From: Annona cherimola
Taxonomy: Eukaryota > Streptophyta > Magnoliopsida > Magnoliales > Annonaceae
Reading direction: 5' to 3'
DNA length: 64,000 bases
NCBI GenBank assembly: GCA_030490835.1
Contig: CM059975.1
Span: 33,884,133 to 33,948,132, forward strand
Shown here one piece after another: positions 44,621 to 56,885 of the stretch. Made by a program: the position numbers and the translations under genes. Under the pieces are notes generated by a model. That model was not told where the DNA came from and made no database searches. It saw only the letters and a list, made by a program, of their open reading frames with translations. Every line of letters starts with the position of its first letter. Within the stretch, counting starts at the first letter, position 1.

Positions 44621-47600
44621 TGTAGTGCCCCGAACCGAGGTGCTTAGAAGCCTTACTCCGGGATCTTATCGATTGGTAAATGTGAATCAGGATTGTTGCC
44701 CTGATCACACGGCGGGTTCTTAATTGGATCTCGTCCAAAAAATATTTTCATTTCTTTTATCCATCATCATTTCATTTCTTTGCATCTCACTTCATTCATC
44801 TTACAAACAACAATACGCTTGTAATCAATCGCACATATCAAGTGTGCATTTCATCCATAACATCTCAACTTGCTCTTCTACGTTAAAGGTCCTCATGACC
44901 GAATCATGTCCTTTTCATTCCATCCATACATATATCCATCAGTTCTTAGCATACAACCACTTATCATTTAAGGGATTCCTTATTTAAGTCATATCATATC
45001 TATACAAGGCATTTTCTTTTCTTTCATCATATAAACATATACTCATCATCATTCATAATGGACTTATTTATATCATCATAAATCATCAATTTCTCATATT
45101 ATTCATAACTTCATAATTTCATACAACCTATTTTTTTTTATCATATCCCATAAGGGCATTTATTCATACAAAAAGCTACTAACCTTTGTAGATTCCTTTT
45201 TTCCTTTAACAATACATGTCTTTTATCTCTTGACTTTTTCCTGCACCTGTCTAAGGGGGGAAAATAAAACATGAGTCGAAACTCAATAAGCAAGCATTTT
45301 TTATTCTCGTTTAAATGTATTTCTCTCCATTCGGTAGGAGATACTTAGCAAGTGATCAACTACCAATGGAATAGAAACCTTTTCGTAAACCATTCTTGGA
45401 AACCATTCATAAAACCTTTCATAAAACATATGCTTGCAAACATAACATGTAAACCTCTTTTTCATGGACATAAAAATATTTTTCATAAAACTTTCTTTCT
45501 CCAAGGACATTCTTATGTCCTTAAAACATTTTCCATAAAATCTTTTCAAAACAAGCATATGCATCATGCATTACGTTTCTGTCCGTCTAGTGGATAACAC
45601 TTACCAAGTGATCACCCTTTCCTCCTTAGGAGAGAAATATTTCTGTCTGACTGATAGGTGACACTTAACAAGTGATCACCCTTTCCTCCTTAGGAGAGAA
45701 ACCCTTTCATTAGATAGCCCGCTAGTTGGGCGGCTATCCGTTCATTCTCCCATTTCAGAGAGGGCGCCGCCGACATTTCGCCTTTTCAAGCGACTTGGCC
45801 TATGTAGAGGGGGACCCATCTTGCAACCGTGTCCGGTCTGCATATCCTTTACAGTAGACCTAATACATAACTCATGTGCACATTTCTTTCTTCACATTCT
45901 TATGCTAGCATGCTTTTATAAAACTCCACAGACCCTAGTCTGTGACTTTTCCTTTTCAAAACTTAATGCTAGCATGTCATTCCAAAATAGTACAGACCTT
46001 GGACTATATTCCCTTTTATAACTTGAAAACTTGGCATAACCCTAGTTAACAAGTTAATAAAATATTTTGTATGGACGACCAACCTTAAATAATTTTATAA
46101 ACATTTAAATAACATATTTCTAAATCATTTGAAATATTTGAAGGAAACGTTTAGGAAATAGTAAATTCGAAACATTGCTAAAATGTTTATAAATAATTTT
46201 TGATCGGTAAAATAATTTTGAAAAAATATTTTAATATTTGAAAACAAAAGACTTTTGTAAACATTTTTCTTCCCATTTCTGGGTTTTCCATGAACAAAGG
46301 ATATACAAATACATAATTCATTTTTCATACGATATCATATTCTTTGTCCACATGCCACACAGGTTACTTCTATATGAAGGTATGCTATATGATCCTTTGG
46401 TCATTACTTTTTAAAAAAGTCGTCATTCAAATCGATTATCGGTTGGCCTTCCTTAAATCCCTTTCAAAATATTTTAATAAATCATTTCAAATTCGTTCGA
46501 TAAAATCAAATATTATTTTGAAAATCAAAATTTTCCTTTCTCCTTCATAATGCAACCATTTCTACATTTCTCCTCATTTTCATAAGGATTTTCTTATGAT
46601 AAAGCAATTCCGACATTTTTCATGATTGCAATATAAAAACATATAAAATCATTTTTCAAAAGTTTGCTTGCTTACCTGTGGCAATCCTTTTGCCCTTCCA
46701 TCCTTTCCTTGCCTTTTCCTAGACAAGTAAACATGACTACCTTATACATTTTCATCATATATTGTGTTTGTATGCCTTGTCTTTTTCTTCAATTCACATA
46801 TATGTGTCATATGGGTTTAATCATATATGGTCCATAACATATTAACTTTAAATCATTCTTTCTTTGGAATGCATATCCATGTTCACCCTTGTCCATACAT
46901 ATCCTTATATTCATAACAAAAATATTAATCTCAAATTTTCTTCAAAATCACGTTGTTCACTGTTCATAATTACTGTTCATGATTACTGTAGCAGGTTACT
47001 GTTCACAGCGTTGAAAGTTATTGTTCATGGGTTCCAAAAATTGACATTTTCTTCAAAGATAAAAAATACCATGACATAGATTATGTTTAGTATATCATGG
47101 AAAAATTCATGAATTTTGAATTTATCATCATTAACTTGGCCAATTAAATCTTTTTCTCCATATACTAAAATTCATCATAATTTCACTTAAACATAATCCT
47201 TAAATTCAAAAATCATGAGATCAATATATCATCATTCCAACATCATAACTATCATAAAAATTCATCCCAAATCATCATTTAGCAATATTGGAGCATTATT
47301 TACTCATTTTATACATGATTTTCCTGAATGCTCTATCCTCGTTCCAAATTTTTGATTTTTAGGCATAATTCTACTTTGGCATTATAACTATACTTATTTT
47401 CTCATGATTAGGCATTATCTAAGCATGGTTTTACCCCACTTAACACTCAAAAAAAATTTGAGTAGAATCCCCTTACTTCAAGTGGAGAATTCTCTTCCTA
47501 CTTGGCTCTTTCTCTCTCTTTCCTTCTCTCCTTCTCTCTCTCAAGACTTGGAACGAATTTGGGGTGGGAAGGCTTGAATTTTTCATGCTTGGAGCTTGGT

Positions 47601-48472
47601 TGGGTGTGCCTTGGACGTTCCCATGCACCCCTATTTATAGTTTTGCATTTTTCATAAAATTATAATTTACTCACTTGCTCAAGGTATTTAATTTTAAATA
47701 TTTTTTCCAGTTTCCATGAAATGTGTGGAGCAATGTGCAGCCACCATACACAGCAGCTCATGCCCCCTAGTATCCCCTATTTATTAATGATTTTTGATTT
47801 ATTAAAAATCATATTTTAAGCTAATTAAATCCCAACCGTTGATTCTTGATGAGGATAATTTTAGGCCATTGAATTTTGGCCCCAAAAGTCCTCCCCTTTG
47901 CACTCCCCTGCCCTCCTTGGCATTTGTGCTGATTTTGCATTAATTATTTTGATTTTTAATTAATTAAATTTAATCAAAAGTCAATCCTTTTATTAATGAA
48001 AAAGCAAAGATGCTTTTTAATCCTCAAATGGCGTTTAATCTTGACCCTTAATTCATGATTTTTGATAGATATTAGATCACTCATCATGTTTATCATAAGA
48101 TTTTGGTCATCCATAAAAAATTTCACCTCAATCCGACATTCGGATTGCAAATTATGAATTTTTCTTCATTTTTTCTTCAAAATACCCTTAAATCTGAAAA
48201 TTATTAAAAAATTTAAAAAGCATCACTATTGTTTTTTTTTTCTTTTATGATTAAGTTAATCCAAAGTGATTACCTTAACATATTCCTTAATCCCACGTTT
48301 ACTATTCACGTTTCACTATTCATCTGAATTAACATTCCATAATTAGCTATTTAATCATCTAATTCCACATATTGCAAAAATATCATCAATATATTTCATA
48401 TAAAGATTAATACATTACCTAAGATTTATAACCATAGGGTTTCATACATGGTCCTAAAATCGGGGTTTCACA
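44621..48472 (-). mobile_element. Solo LTR (3.85 kb) with TTCTA target duplication
   Basis: Begins TGTAGTGCCCCGAACC and ends ATCGGGGTTTCACA, with imperfect inverse termini. TTCTA at 44616-44620 and 48473-48477. On the minus strand a TATA box (CTATAAATAGGGG) lies at 47629-47641, followed by a purine-rich leader (GAGAGAGAAGGAGAGAAGG, around 47530). Two direct subrepeats CACTTAxCAAGTGATCACCC occur at 45597 and 45662. No internal coding region. It is inserted in a LINE: coding sequence matches on both sides. Confidence 0.85.
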
Positions 48473-48477
48473 TTCTA

Positions 48478-51400
48478 TTACTTTCTTTCTCAATTAATGA
48501 ACTTCTCAGTCTTAATCTCATTAAAAAACTTCTTAGAAGTGGTCCTGTCTTTTCCAATGCCATATTTGTCCATTTATCCTATAGAAAACCGACTTGATGT
48601 CCATTCCCCACGTGCCCACTACAACCTTTTAGCAATTTTATTGCTGCCATTGTTTTCCTCCAAGTCTAAGAAAAACTTAGTTGAAGACTACAATTCAAAA
48701 GATACAATCTTTGAAGTATTTTTCCTTGAGGAATTTAAAACATAATGTCTCCTATTAGGCTGGTAACCTCTAAACCTATTTACTAACAGGCAATGTTGAA
48801 ATTTTTGAGATCCCTAAAACCCAAACCTCTCCCAACTTTTGAAATGCACATATTGCTCTACGATACACAACTTATCTTCCTTTTACATCCTTGTGGCTCT
48901 ACCAAAATTTGCTAATCATTGCAGTAATATCCTCAAATAACTTCTTTAAAAGAAGAAAAAGACTCATGACAAAATTTAGAATAGCGTGAGTTACTGCCTT
49001 GATGAGCACCTCCTTTCCCCCACGTGATAGTTTTTTATCTTGCTAACCCTACTCTTTTCACATTCTTTTCTTTATGCTTTGGAAAACTTTCACCTTTGAT
49101 ATTACGGGTGTGTTTGTTTGGGATATAAACATGTCAACCAAAATTTTTCAATCTAAAACTTTTCACTCTCCATAACTACTCTATTTTTTAATTATTTTTT
49201 CACATTTTCCTATACAAACTACCATACTTTTCAATCATTTCTACACAACTATCTATACAACTAACCTATCTATTTTAACTTTATTCTCTTTACTTTTCAT
49301 CATTACGCCTATTATATCACATCATTTTCTATCAATATGACAACTTCTACCTCAAAAACTTTTCATTAAAAGTTTTACCCCCAACCAAACACACCCTACA
49401 ATTCACGCTGGCAGTCACAAGCAAGTGCACCCCAAACAACCTCTCAAATTTTGTTCTAGTAGATTTCATTGTGTTCCCATTAAAGAAAAAAGCTATTTTT
49501 CCATATTAACTCGCTGACTTGTGCATTCCCCATTTGTTCTTAGAATGATCTTTAACTATTGTATCTCCTCCCTTATGGCTCTGGTAAATAGGAGTACATG
49601 ATCTGTAAGAAAAAAGAGATATTGTGGTCCTATTTTACTAATCTTTATGCCACTAATTTGCTTCTTATTTTAAGACTCTATTAGAAGAGATAAATATGAG
49701 GATTAAAGGGTCGCCTTTCCTGATACCTTTGCTTGCCATGAAAAAATTTGATTTAAACCCATTTAAGATAACCCTATAAGTGACAGTGGATAAGCATGCG
49801 AATATCTACCAACCCAAGTTCCACTAAATCCCATCCTTTTCATGACAGAGGAAGTTCTACTCCACTCTATCATATTCTTTCACCATATCCAACTTGATAG
49901 CAACTTCATCAATTCTTCCCCTTTTTTTTCACTAAGTAAATGCAAGGCTTTGTATACAATTAGAATATTTTTAGAAGACAAAATCTTCAGCCTATTTACA
50001 AGAATTTTTGCAAAGATCTTATAAATAATATTACAAAGACTAATAGGCTAAAATTCTCCCAATTTGTTTGTTCCTTTCTTCTCTAGAATTAATGTAATAT
50101 CTTTTCTATTTATTTCTCTAATCAAGCTTTTGTCTGACTGTGTAATCTTCAGTTTTCGTGAAATTTTTGCATGCATTATAGAATGCATCACCAATAATAG
50201 ACTAATAGTACAAAAAGACCAAGGGGTCATTTCTTTGACAACTCTTAAGATTTCATCTTTGGTTCGAATAGCAGGTAAAACATTACTATCCTCAATAGTG
50301 ATGCTTCTGTGAATTTTTTATGTGATTATTTCTACACTTCTTACGCCATCAGAGGTAAACAATTGTTTGAAGTATCTGATTATAAGCCTTTCTTTCTCCC
50401 TTTGCTCGTTGATTTGCTTGTCTTGCTTGTCTTTTAGTATCAAAATATAGTTTTGCACCTTCTTTCTAAAGTTCTCTGACAAAACTTCTTAGTATTTCTA
50501 TCCCACTTTGAATCCAATTGATCCTAGATCCTTGATGCCAAAAGATTTCCTTATCATCCAATAAGTTGTTTATCTGGTTTTTTTTATCTCCTCAATTTTA
50601 GCATCTCTTTCATTAGATGGATGAATAGGATCACAATTGTTAAAGTTGATATTGATTTTCTAGTTTTCCTAATGATATTTCCTATGGTTCTGACATTCCA
50701 TTTCTGCAACTCTGCATCACATTTAAGCAATTTGAAATTCAACCTTCTAAGTGATGTAGCACTAGAAGCCTAATTCACCTTCTAAATCTGATGGATAATC
50801 TCATTCACATGTCTATTCTTCAATCAAAATGCTTCAAATATGAAATTCCTTAGAGATCTTTTAGTGGTTTGTGAATTATCAAAGGTAATGAGCACTAGAT
50901 TATGGTCAGAAGTAGTAGTTGTACAATGATTGTTTTGAAAAAAAGAAATATGTCTAACCAGTCTATTATTGTAAGAGCTCTACCTAATCTTGCTTCAACC
51001 CTTGTTGTCCCCCTTCTATTATTTCTCCAAGTGAAAGCAAGACTTACATAACCTAAGTCCTTCAACTAGCAATCATCAATCACATCTCTAAATTGTTCCA
51101 TTTGACTTTATGCTCTAATGTGAGTTCTGTAATACTCTAACACCCTCTAACCTCATTAAAATCTCTAGCCACCAACCAAGGAGAGCTATTTTGGTTCTTG
51201 AGACACGAGAGTAATATCCATGATTCTTCCCTTTCATGAGTTTTTGGGGCACCATAGAGCCTAGTAAACATGCATATTCGATGATTTAACAATACAAGTT
51301 TTACATTAGTATGACTATTGGAATATGATTTGATGTTTACTACTTGTTCCCTTTCCTATAACATTACAAGACCTCCTCTCCTATCAATATAATCTACTAC

Positions 51401-51560
51401 AAACAATAATCAAAACTCATTCTTCTTTTAATAGATTTAATCTTTTTTTTTTCTTTTTGTCTCTGATAAAAAATTGAGAGTGAAATCTTTTTTCTTGACT
51501 AGGTCAAGAAAGTTACAAATCGGTCATGGGTTCCCAAGCCTACAACAATTCAAAACAAAA
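48478..51560 (-). pseudogene. L1-type LINE remnant: endonuclease and RT
   Basis: Minus strand. The order of visible parts is: LGNPMTDL near 51530 (start of the endonuclease); MEQFRDVIDDC, LKDLGYVSLAFTWRNNRRG and RVEARLGRAL at 50980-51110; FYPISLCNIIYKIFAKIL near 50000; VAIKLDMVKEYDRVE near 49880; KLGxGLGFRDLKNFN near 48830; and a WRKTMAAIKLLKGCSGHVGNG region near 48630. Many stops, so it is inactive. It is interrupted by a family A MITE (49106-49396), and its 3' portion is split off by the solo LTR at 44621-48472. ORF1 (gag-like) is not visible. Confidence 0.88.
49106..49396. mobile_element. Tourist-like MITE copy (family A) inside the LINE
   Basis: GGGTGTGTTTG start, CAAACACACCC end, flanked by TAC (49103-49105 and 49397-49399). 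It interrupts LINE sequence, so it is younger than the LINE. Confidence 0.85.
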
Positions 51561-52635
51561 ATCACCATTTAGCTTATGTAGTGCTGACAATTGCATATTT
51601 TATACCCTTATGAACATAAAAAATTTTATTCAATAAGGGATTTCAATCATTGATATATTTTAGATATTTTGTTTTAGGTGAAATTTTAATGCTAAATTTT
51701 TAAAAAGTTTGTATTTTAAAATCTGTTGCATGCGTATGGACTACTATAGTCCATTGACTATCGAAACTGTTACATCTTTTTCTAAAAAATTCCAGCAATT
51801 GATGCACGAACCCACCTTCAAGACCATTTTCCATTTCAAATCTAGCAACAAGAGGCAATTCCCAGTAGATCCAAGCCGTCCAAAACACAACTAGCCAAAA
51901 ACCTTGGACTTCGGCTATGATATTTCTTTAGATTCAAGCAATCAATCACTAGTTTGGGTAGGATCTGTAGGCGCTAAAATTCTCTTGAATTTGGCCAATA
52001 AAAACATCACAAATGGCTACGAATCAAGGTGCTCTTCCTAAGTAGCATGCAGGTCGTCCGGACCAACAGGAGCAACAATCCACCATGAAAATTAATAGGA
52101 ATCAAGTAGCAGCAGATTTATGCCTTGGGACTAGCACCTCTGTTTTCTTCTTTGCCTCTCTTGAGCTGCAACTATAGCAGGCACACTGCAATAACACTTC
52201 ATCTCCTACATTGCCTGCATGATTTTAGCCATCTAATTAAATCAAGTTGGTCATGTCCCAAGCTGTCAGTGCATAGTGTTGACCAATCGTCCACAATCCA
52301 AGTGCTTATAGGAATGAACGAATTATTACGCATTCAATACACAAGTGCATAGACTGTCATGTTGGTTTGTTATGTGAGCATAATATATAGCGGCCCTCAG
52401 ACTGTGCAATGGTTCTAATGCCATGTGATTGACGTATTCTTAAGTGTTTTTCAGATGTGTACATTTTTCCTTTGCAATTTTTTTCCTCTCGTATGAAATT
52501 TTGTTAATTCTTTAGGTTTTTTATTGTTCCTTTTTGGTACTTTTACAATTCTTGCCCCTTAATATCTTATCTGGTGTGTACTTTTAGTAACTGACCAACG
52601 TTGGCATGTAATTTTTTGGTTTGCAGTTGGGTCTG
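51561..52635. other. Sequence between LINE and Ulp1-like pseudogene
   Basis: No recognised coding sequence. Short frames at 51700-51894 (both strands) and 52125-52352 are unsupported. It would hold the promoter of the plus Ulp1-like copy; no element can be assigned. Confidence 0.4.
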
Positions 52636-55600
52636 ATGGATGTAGACGGTGTGGAAAAGATGTCGGAGCCTCAAATGGATGGTGCCACTCAATTATTCAT
52701 TCCCCCATGGCGATACTCCGAGCACATCATGAAAACGTAGAAGCCCGGGAAACCCCACCAATAAAGTAAAAGAGCAATCAGTGTGCGTTGTGCGGAAGTT
52801 TGTGGATTATTGCAGTACATTGAGTGCAGACCAAAGAGAGGCCATTTTTTATATGGGTTTTGGAGGTTTTCTATCGATGAAAGTACGTTCTCTACAACTT
52901 GGACTCATTAAGTGGCTAGCACAACAATGGGATGAGGACGACAAAGCCTTCCACATCGCAGGCAAGCGGTTGGAGTTTATAGCACACAATGCTAATCTCA
53001 TTTTGAGACTTTCAATTGGAGGCCTGAACGTCATGCCAGTGTTAGAGGAGAGTAGCACGGATCAGCTACGCATGCAATTGAAATTAGGTAAAGGAAATAA
53101 TGTACTTGCTTCAGAGGTTTACAAAAACCTGGTTGTCGCTGGAGAGGACTTGAAATGGCGCCAATCATTCGCACTATATGCTCTCTCCACTGTGTTATGT
53201 CCAATGACGATGGGGAAAATAGAGGATGTTTACCTACAACATGTACTCGATATTCAAAGGATTAGGGATTTCGATTGGCCTACGCATGTGGTGGACAGGT
53301 GTAAGAAGTCGTTCTCACTGTAACATGCGAAAAGAAGAAAGTTAATTGGAGGATGCACAGTCTTAGTACAGGTGATGATTTCTTTTATTATATTTCACAT
53401 TAATTCTACTCTTATTTGTAACAAATATTTTGCTTTATACATATTTGGTTCGTGGAGCTCTTTTAGAATAGTGTTGCGGACCTCTCCAAGATGCATCTTA
53501 GTGTATCACTCATTAAGAACTGGACCTCTCAAGCCTACTTGAGATTGGACGGTATATGGGACAAGACAGGCATTGAACAAATGCAGGTAAATTTTCTCAT
53601 TAGTACTTGCAATCAGGATGACCTTAAGAACTTATCTAACGTATCTATCATTGCTTTGTAGGTACAGGAGACAATCTATGGTGATGTTGGTCAGATTCGC
53701 GGTGGGACAGTATGGAAAGTCATACTACGTGCCCCACACAATCACACTACCTCTTCTAGTCCTACGAAACTGGACTATGCAGATACTAATGTGCAAGCTA
53801 GCCTACGTGCCCGGGAAGAAGGCATTGCACCCACTGAGGTAGAGAGGGTAACCAAGGAGAACAAAGCCCTACATGCCGAATTGAGGGTAATTTCAATGTT
53901 CTAATACTTTGATGTAGAAAAGTTCCATACCTACCAACTGTTAATACTAAAATGATTAGCAACATATAAAGCATGACAACCATGCATGCTAACTATTATG
54001 GTTTTGTGTTATTTTCAGGAATTAAGACAAATGCTGGAAGAGTCACAATTTGAGATTAAATCATTAGAATCACAAATCCAGGTACATCATTTTTCGTATA
54101 TAATCTGAATTTGTTTATGAATGATCCATGTACTTGAATGATAATTAGTAGAACTGGTATTCGTTTTGGTGCTCGACAGTATGATCTAGAAAATGGAACG
54201 CAGGGAGATACATGACGCCACCCATGGAAACATAACAGATTTAACGGTAATTGATAGTAGTATCCTGATTTCAATAACCATATCTTCATATGCTATAAGT
54301 AGAAATGCCACTGAAATTTCAAAATCCAATACTACGTTGGTGCAGAAGGACCTAAGTTGGTTTCGGTGAATGTACAAGGGAGCCTTGAACCTGCGAAATC
54401 GAGTGGATGTGTTCAGAAAGATATCACAGCTCCCAATGATGCAGCGCAAGTTGTGGAACCCGCAGACATTGCCGATACTGTCAGGCGAGGTAGTCGAAAT
54501 ATAAATACCTCTAGAGTGCTAAAGTCACCTTACGAAACAACGTCTAAGAGAGGGAAGTCAATTGCACTTAGACGGCATACTTGACTGTCGGTGGCTGCTT
54601 CTGAAGCTAGAGCGGTTGGGAATTAGATTTTCTAACTTTTGATTCCTTTATGGTTTCCATGACTGCACCATGTAATTGCATGTTATTTATTCTCCGTACT
54701 GCGAGTTTGGATGCTAAATTTCCTTTTTCCTTATGTTCAATTACTGTATCTGTGGACTTGTTGTTAAGTGAATATACACTTGTGAAATTTCTCTTGCATA
54801 TCATAGAATCCAGGAAAATGTTGGAATCGGTAAGATGTGAAATTTGAGTTGAGGTGATTAACAGACAATGAAGACACAATTGTCACATTTGCATTTTGTA
54901 GATCCCTATCGAAAGAGTGAGTTGGCTTACTCATTCTTTTCTCAAAGACTAAATGTTTTTAGTTCTACACAGTTAGATATTAATGGTGTATTAGATTTAA
55001 TGAGGTGTGACATGACTTGAGTGTTTATCTATACAGTGAAATTCTGTTCCAATGCGAAGGCATGACATTGACGAGAGAGTTGTTCCTGTCGCTTGCTCTA
55101 GGGGAGAAAGTGCAAGCTCCTGTACATAGAATCATGGATATGTCAGTTCCTTGTTCATCCTGAATACAATAGTATTTAACTTGTCATCTTCTGTTTGTGC
55201 ATGTAGATTATAGACACACTGACAATGATGTATAACATGAAATAGCTACATACAACAACCGGTGTGATTAGATTTTACTTTGATTCTATATTTTCAGTAA
55301 GTCATTTTAGATAATGTCGTTATTTCTGAATGAATTCTCACTGGTTGCCAATATACATAATTTTATCGTGTTCTTTTGTATTATGTAGCTATATCTCATG
55401 CGCGATCCGATTGTTCCAAATTATATATATGATCCCGAGCGGATTAAATGTCATGTGGGCGATGTAGGATGGGTAAATAATTTATAGTTTCTGATTGCAC
55501 TGTTCCGTGACTAAGTTTCTTTTATAACCTTGAAAATTTCCTAATGATATCTTTTCCACATTGATACAAATTTTTATACCAATATGCAAAGGTGATCATT

Positions 55601-56234
55601 GGTTCGCTGGGCCATTGACACGATCTTTGAAGAAATTTTTTTGTTAGACTCAATGTCAACAGGTGGAGATTATGAGATAAAGATCATTAAGAATAAAGTG
55701 GTGGGTATAATGTAATCACCATACACTATTTTTTCATTGCATCATAACCTTTTGTATTCTGTGTAAACACATCCAGGCATCCACTATAGAGGAATATTAT
55801 CACTATGTCGGTGAGACGAAGGCAGTGTCATCGTGGGATGTTAAGCTGGCAAATGGATTGTCACACCAAACTAACGAGTATGGTGATCTTAAAGTTATCG
55901 CACATAGTGGAGTTCAGTGTTTCGGGCTGCTCATAACATTATATGCTTGGATTACATGACAGGGTCGACTGTGGTGTACATATATTGTGCAATATGTTCT
56001 CATTTATTCCTGAAAAGACTCCGAAATATAGATCTGTATGTTTTTGAATCTTTTCATATGAATGTTATGGTTGGTTGATGACTCTAATTGATGTAATCAC
56101 CATATGCATTGCAGGGACAGATTGTTGAATGGCGACGACAATTTGCATCGTTTATACTTAACAATAGTTTGAACAATAATTTGAAGACTATACAATGCAA
56201 AGCATTCAAAGACACATACATTCTACAAAACTGA
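52636..56234 (+). pseudogene. Ulp1-like (peptidase C48) gene copy, plus strand, damaged
   Basis: Exon-like blocks: 52636-53298, 53472-53586, 53662-53886, 54019-54081, 54190-54246, about 54357-54584, about 54902-54980, 55037-55121, 55207-55296, 55389-55472, 55570-55700, 55777-55877, 55963-56035, 56115-56234. The N-terminal part (VCVVRKFVDYCSTLSADQRE, MGFGGFLSMK, LSIGG) resembles the DUF1985-type domain often linked to plant Ulp1 proteases. A coiled coil follows (ENKALHAELRELRQMLEES). The RVLKSPYET linker and the protease domain come next: FQCEGMT, IIDTLTMM, FIPICKGDHWF, LLDSM, SHQTNEVDCGVHI, with His, Asp, Gln and Cys all present. Lesions: frameshift in an A-run (52732-52735), stop at 54582, stop TAG at 55243-55245, acceptor AA instead of AG before 55570, and a 1-bp loss after DHWF. 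Such genes often ride in plant transposons; no terminal repeats were found here. Confidence 0.8.
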
Positions 56235-56885
56235 TTGGGTCGCATTGTACAAGACTAAATAAAAGGGTTGCACCAGAAATTTCAATTGAAATCAGCTCTT
56301 TTGGGTTAGATCCCTTGTATCATTTATGTATAGTTGATTCCACTATGATAGTCCTCATTTTTTGTTTGAAACCACACAGATGTACATGCCATGAATATTA
56401 TGTATTTAGGCAAATGAAATGGATTTGGAAATTAAGATTTGAGATTGTTGAACAAGGTATATGTCATATATTCTCCATATAATAGTGAAAAATGCTTAAT
56501 AATTCAATGTAGCAAGTCCTTCCCTAAACATGGATGTGAAAAAAGCAGAATTGAAGGGGAAAGTACATTTTCATCTAAGCATATCAATCACATACTGACA
56601 CGATGATATTCTATAAATAACATGTTGTTTTTTCTACATTAAGGGTGCAAATTACTCATTCTTCAATTGTAGCTCTCTGTTAAACCAATGGGTCGTGTAA
56701 TGATAATTGTCTTGTGCCAGCATATTAAACCTATAAGTGAGGATTTTGCATGCAATATGCTTTTTATAGCTTCCGCTGATTATTTGTGTAACCAAAAACC
56801 ATAAATGATATGTATGAGCCATAATAAAATGTCTATGAGCCTATGATGTACGATTTTTTAGTTTAATGGAGATGAGTAAATATAC
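56235..56885. other. Spacer between the convergent Ulp1-like copies
   Basis: Contains the 3' flank of the plus copy and a possible last exon of the minus copy (AIKSILHAKSSL, around 56770). The frame at 56195-56482 overlaps the plus stop and is not supported. Confidence 0.45.
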
